From Brachybacterium sp. (GTDB taxonomy: Bacteria > Actinomycetota > Actinomycetes > Actinomycetales > Dermabacteraceae), in the NCBI GenBank assembly GCA_030451965.1, contig JAKDNE010000221.1, positions 1 to 5,596 on the forward strand: a stretch of 5,596 bases of DNA, read 5' to 3'. The notes beneath the pieces are model-generated. The model did not search any database, was not told where the DNA came from, and saw nothing but the letters and a program-made list of their open reading frames with translations. Shown piece after piece: positions 5,303-5,596 of the stretch (within the stretch, counting starts at the first letter, position 1; each line of letters begins with the position of its first letter). A program made the translations under genes and the position numbers.

Positions 5303-5596
5303 ATGGAGGTCGGTCTCCTCACCGCCTTCTTCGGCGGAGCGCTCGCCCTCCTCAGCCCGTGCGGGGCACTCCTGCTGCCGGGCTTCTTCGCCTCCACCGT
5401 GACCTCCCGGGCGGCCCTGCTCCCGCACGCCGTGGTGTTCTATCTCGGTCTGGTGGTGACGCTGGTCCCGCTCGGCGTCGGCGCCGGCGCGCTCGGAGCC
5501 CTGGTGATCGGGCACCGCACGCTGCTGATCGGCATCACCTCACTGGTGCTGGTGCTGCTCGGCGCCCTGCACGCGCTGGGTCTCGGCTTCGATCTC
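5303..5596 (+). CDS. ccdA: CcdA/DsbD-type membrane electron-transfer protein, 3' end missing
   Basis: ATG 5303 lies one base after the stop of the dsbA-like gene, with GAGGG (5293-5297) as ribosome site five bases upstream. The frame is open to the window's last base: 98 codons, about three helices (roughly 5-30, 39-66 and 72-95). The signature is LLSPCGALLLPGFFAS (16-31) in the first helix, with Cys20 in the SPC position of the DsbD transmembrane/CcdA family, followed by TSRAALLPHAVVFYLGLVVTLVPLGVG (34-60), typical of an actinobacterial branch. Such proteins carry reducing equivalents from cytoplasmic thioredoxin across the membrane through two intramembrane cysteines; the second lies beyond the window. 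The recipients are CXXC proteins such as the upstream gene product, used in cytochrome c maturation or disulfide control. The symbol reflects the family, not a proven orthologue. Confidence 0.85.
   Translation, partial: MEVGLLTAFFGGALALLSPCGALLLPGFFASTVTSRAALLPHAVVFYLGLVVTLVPLGVGAGALGALVIGHRTLLIGITSLVLVLLGALHALGLGFDL

Overview
The window is GC-rich DNA with dense, strictly plus-strand coding capacity, GTG as well as ATG starts, and several stop/start overlaps. This points to a high-GC actinobacterium. The flavour of the proteins (actinobacterial DoxX-like protein, CcdA with an SPCGALLLP motif, a two-module VOC protein) fits a Dermabacteraceae/Micrococcales-type chromosome such as Brachybacterium. 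That placement is an impression from the sequence, not a database result. I see no tRNA, rRNA, CRISPR array, insertion sequence or phage gene.

Layout. Eight genes, all on the plus strand. (1) 1-993: the 3' part of a YVTN/YncE-type beta-propeller gene, cut by the left edge. (2) 990-1457: an SRPBCC (START-like) protein that overlaps gene 1 by ATGA. (3) 1505-1984: a DUF1992 (DnaJ-C28-like) protein with a cationic tail. A 102-bp gap follows, holding a strong Shine-Dalgarno and a seven-codon mini-ORF. (4) 2087-2818: a tandem two-module VOC/glyoxalase-like protein. (5) 2815-3177: a four-helix DoxX-like membrane protein. (6) 3174-4418: a 414-aa MFS transporter. Genes 4, 5 and 6 are joined by two GTGA overlaps. 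A 103-bp gap follows with an AT-rich perfect dyad. (7) 4522-5301: a membrane-anchored DsbA-like thioredoxin-fold protein with a CPFC active site. (8) 5303-5596: the first 98 codons of a CcdA/DsbD-type membrane electron carrier, cut by the right edge.

How they work together. Genes 7 and 8 make a coherent extracytoplasmic thiol redox unit: a CcdA-type protein passing reducing equivalents across the membrane, and a tethered CXXC protein as a likely partner. Genes 4-6 look translationally coupled, and a VOC protein plus DoxX-like protein plus MFS exporter would suit small-molecule modification and export, although no substrate can be read from the sequence. Genes 1-3 look like housekeeping or accessory functions without an evident common pathway.

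I do not see a dramatic new system. The most distinctive non-coding signal is the 37-bp two-tier inverted repeat (4442-4478) in front of the dsbA-like/ccdA pair. It is markedly AT-rich at its core against a very GC-rich background and is a good candidate operator.
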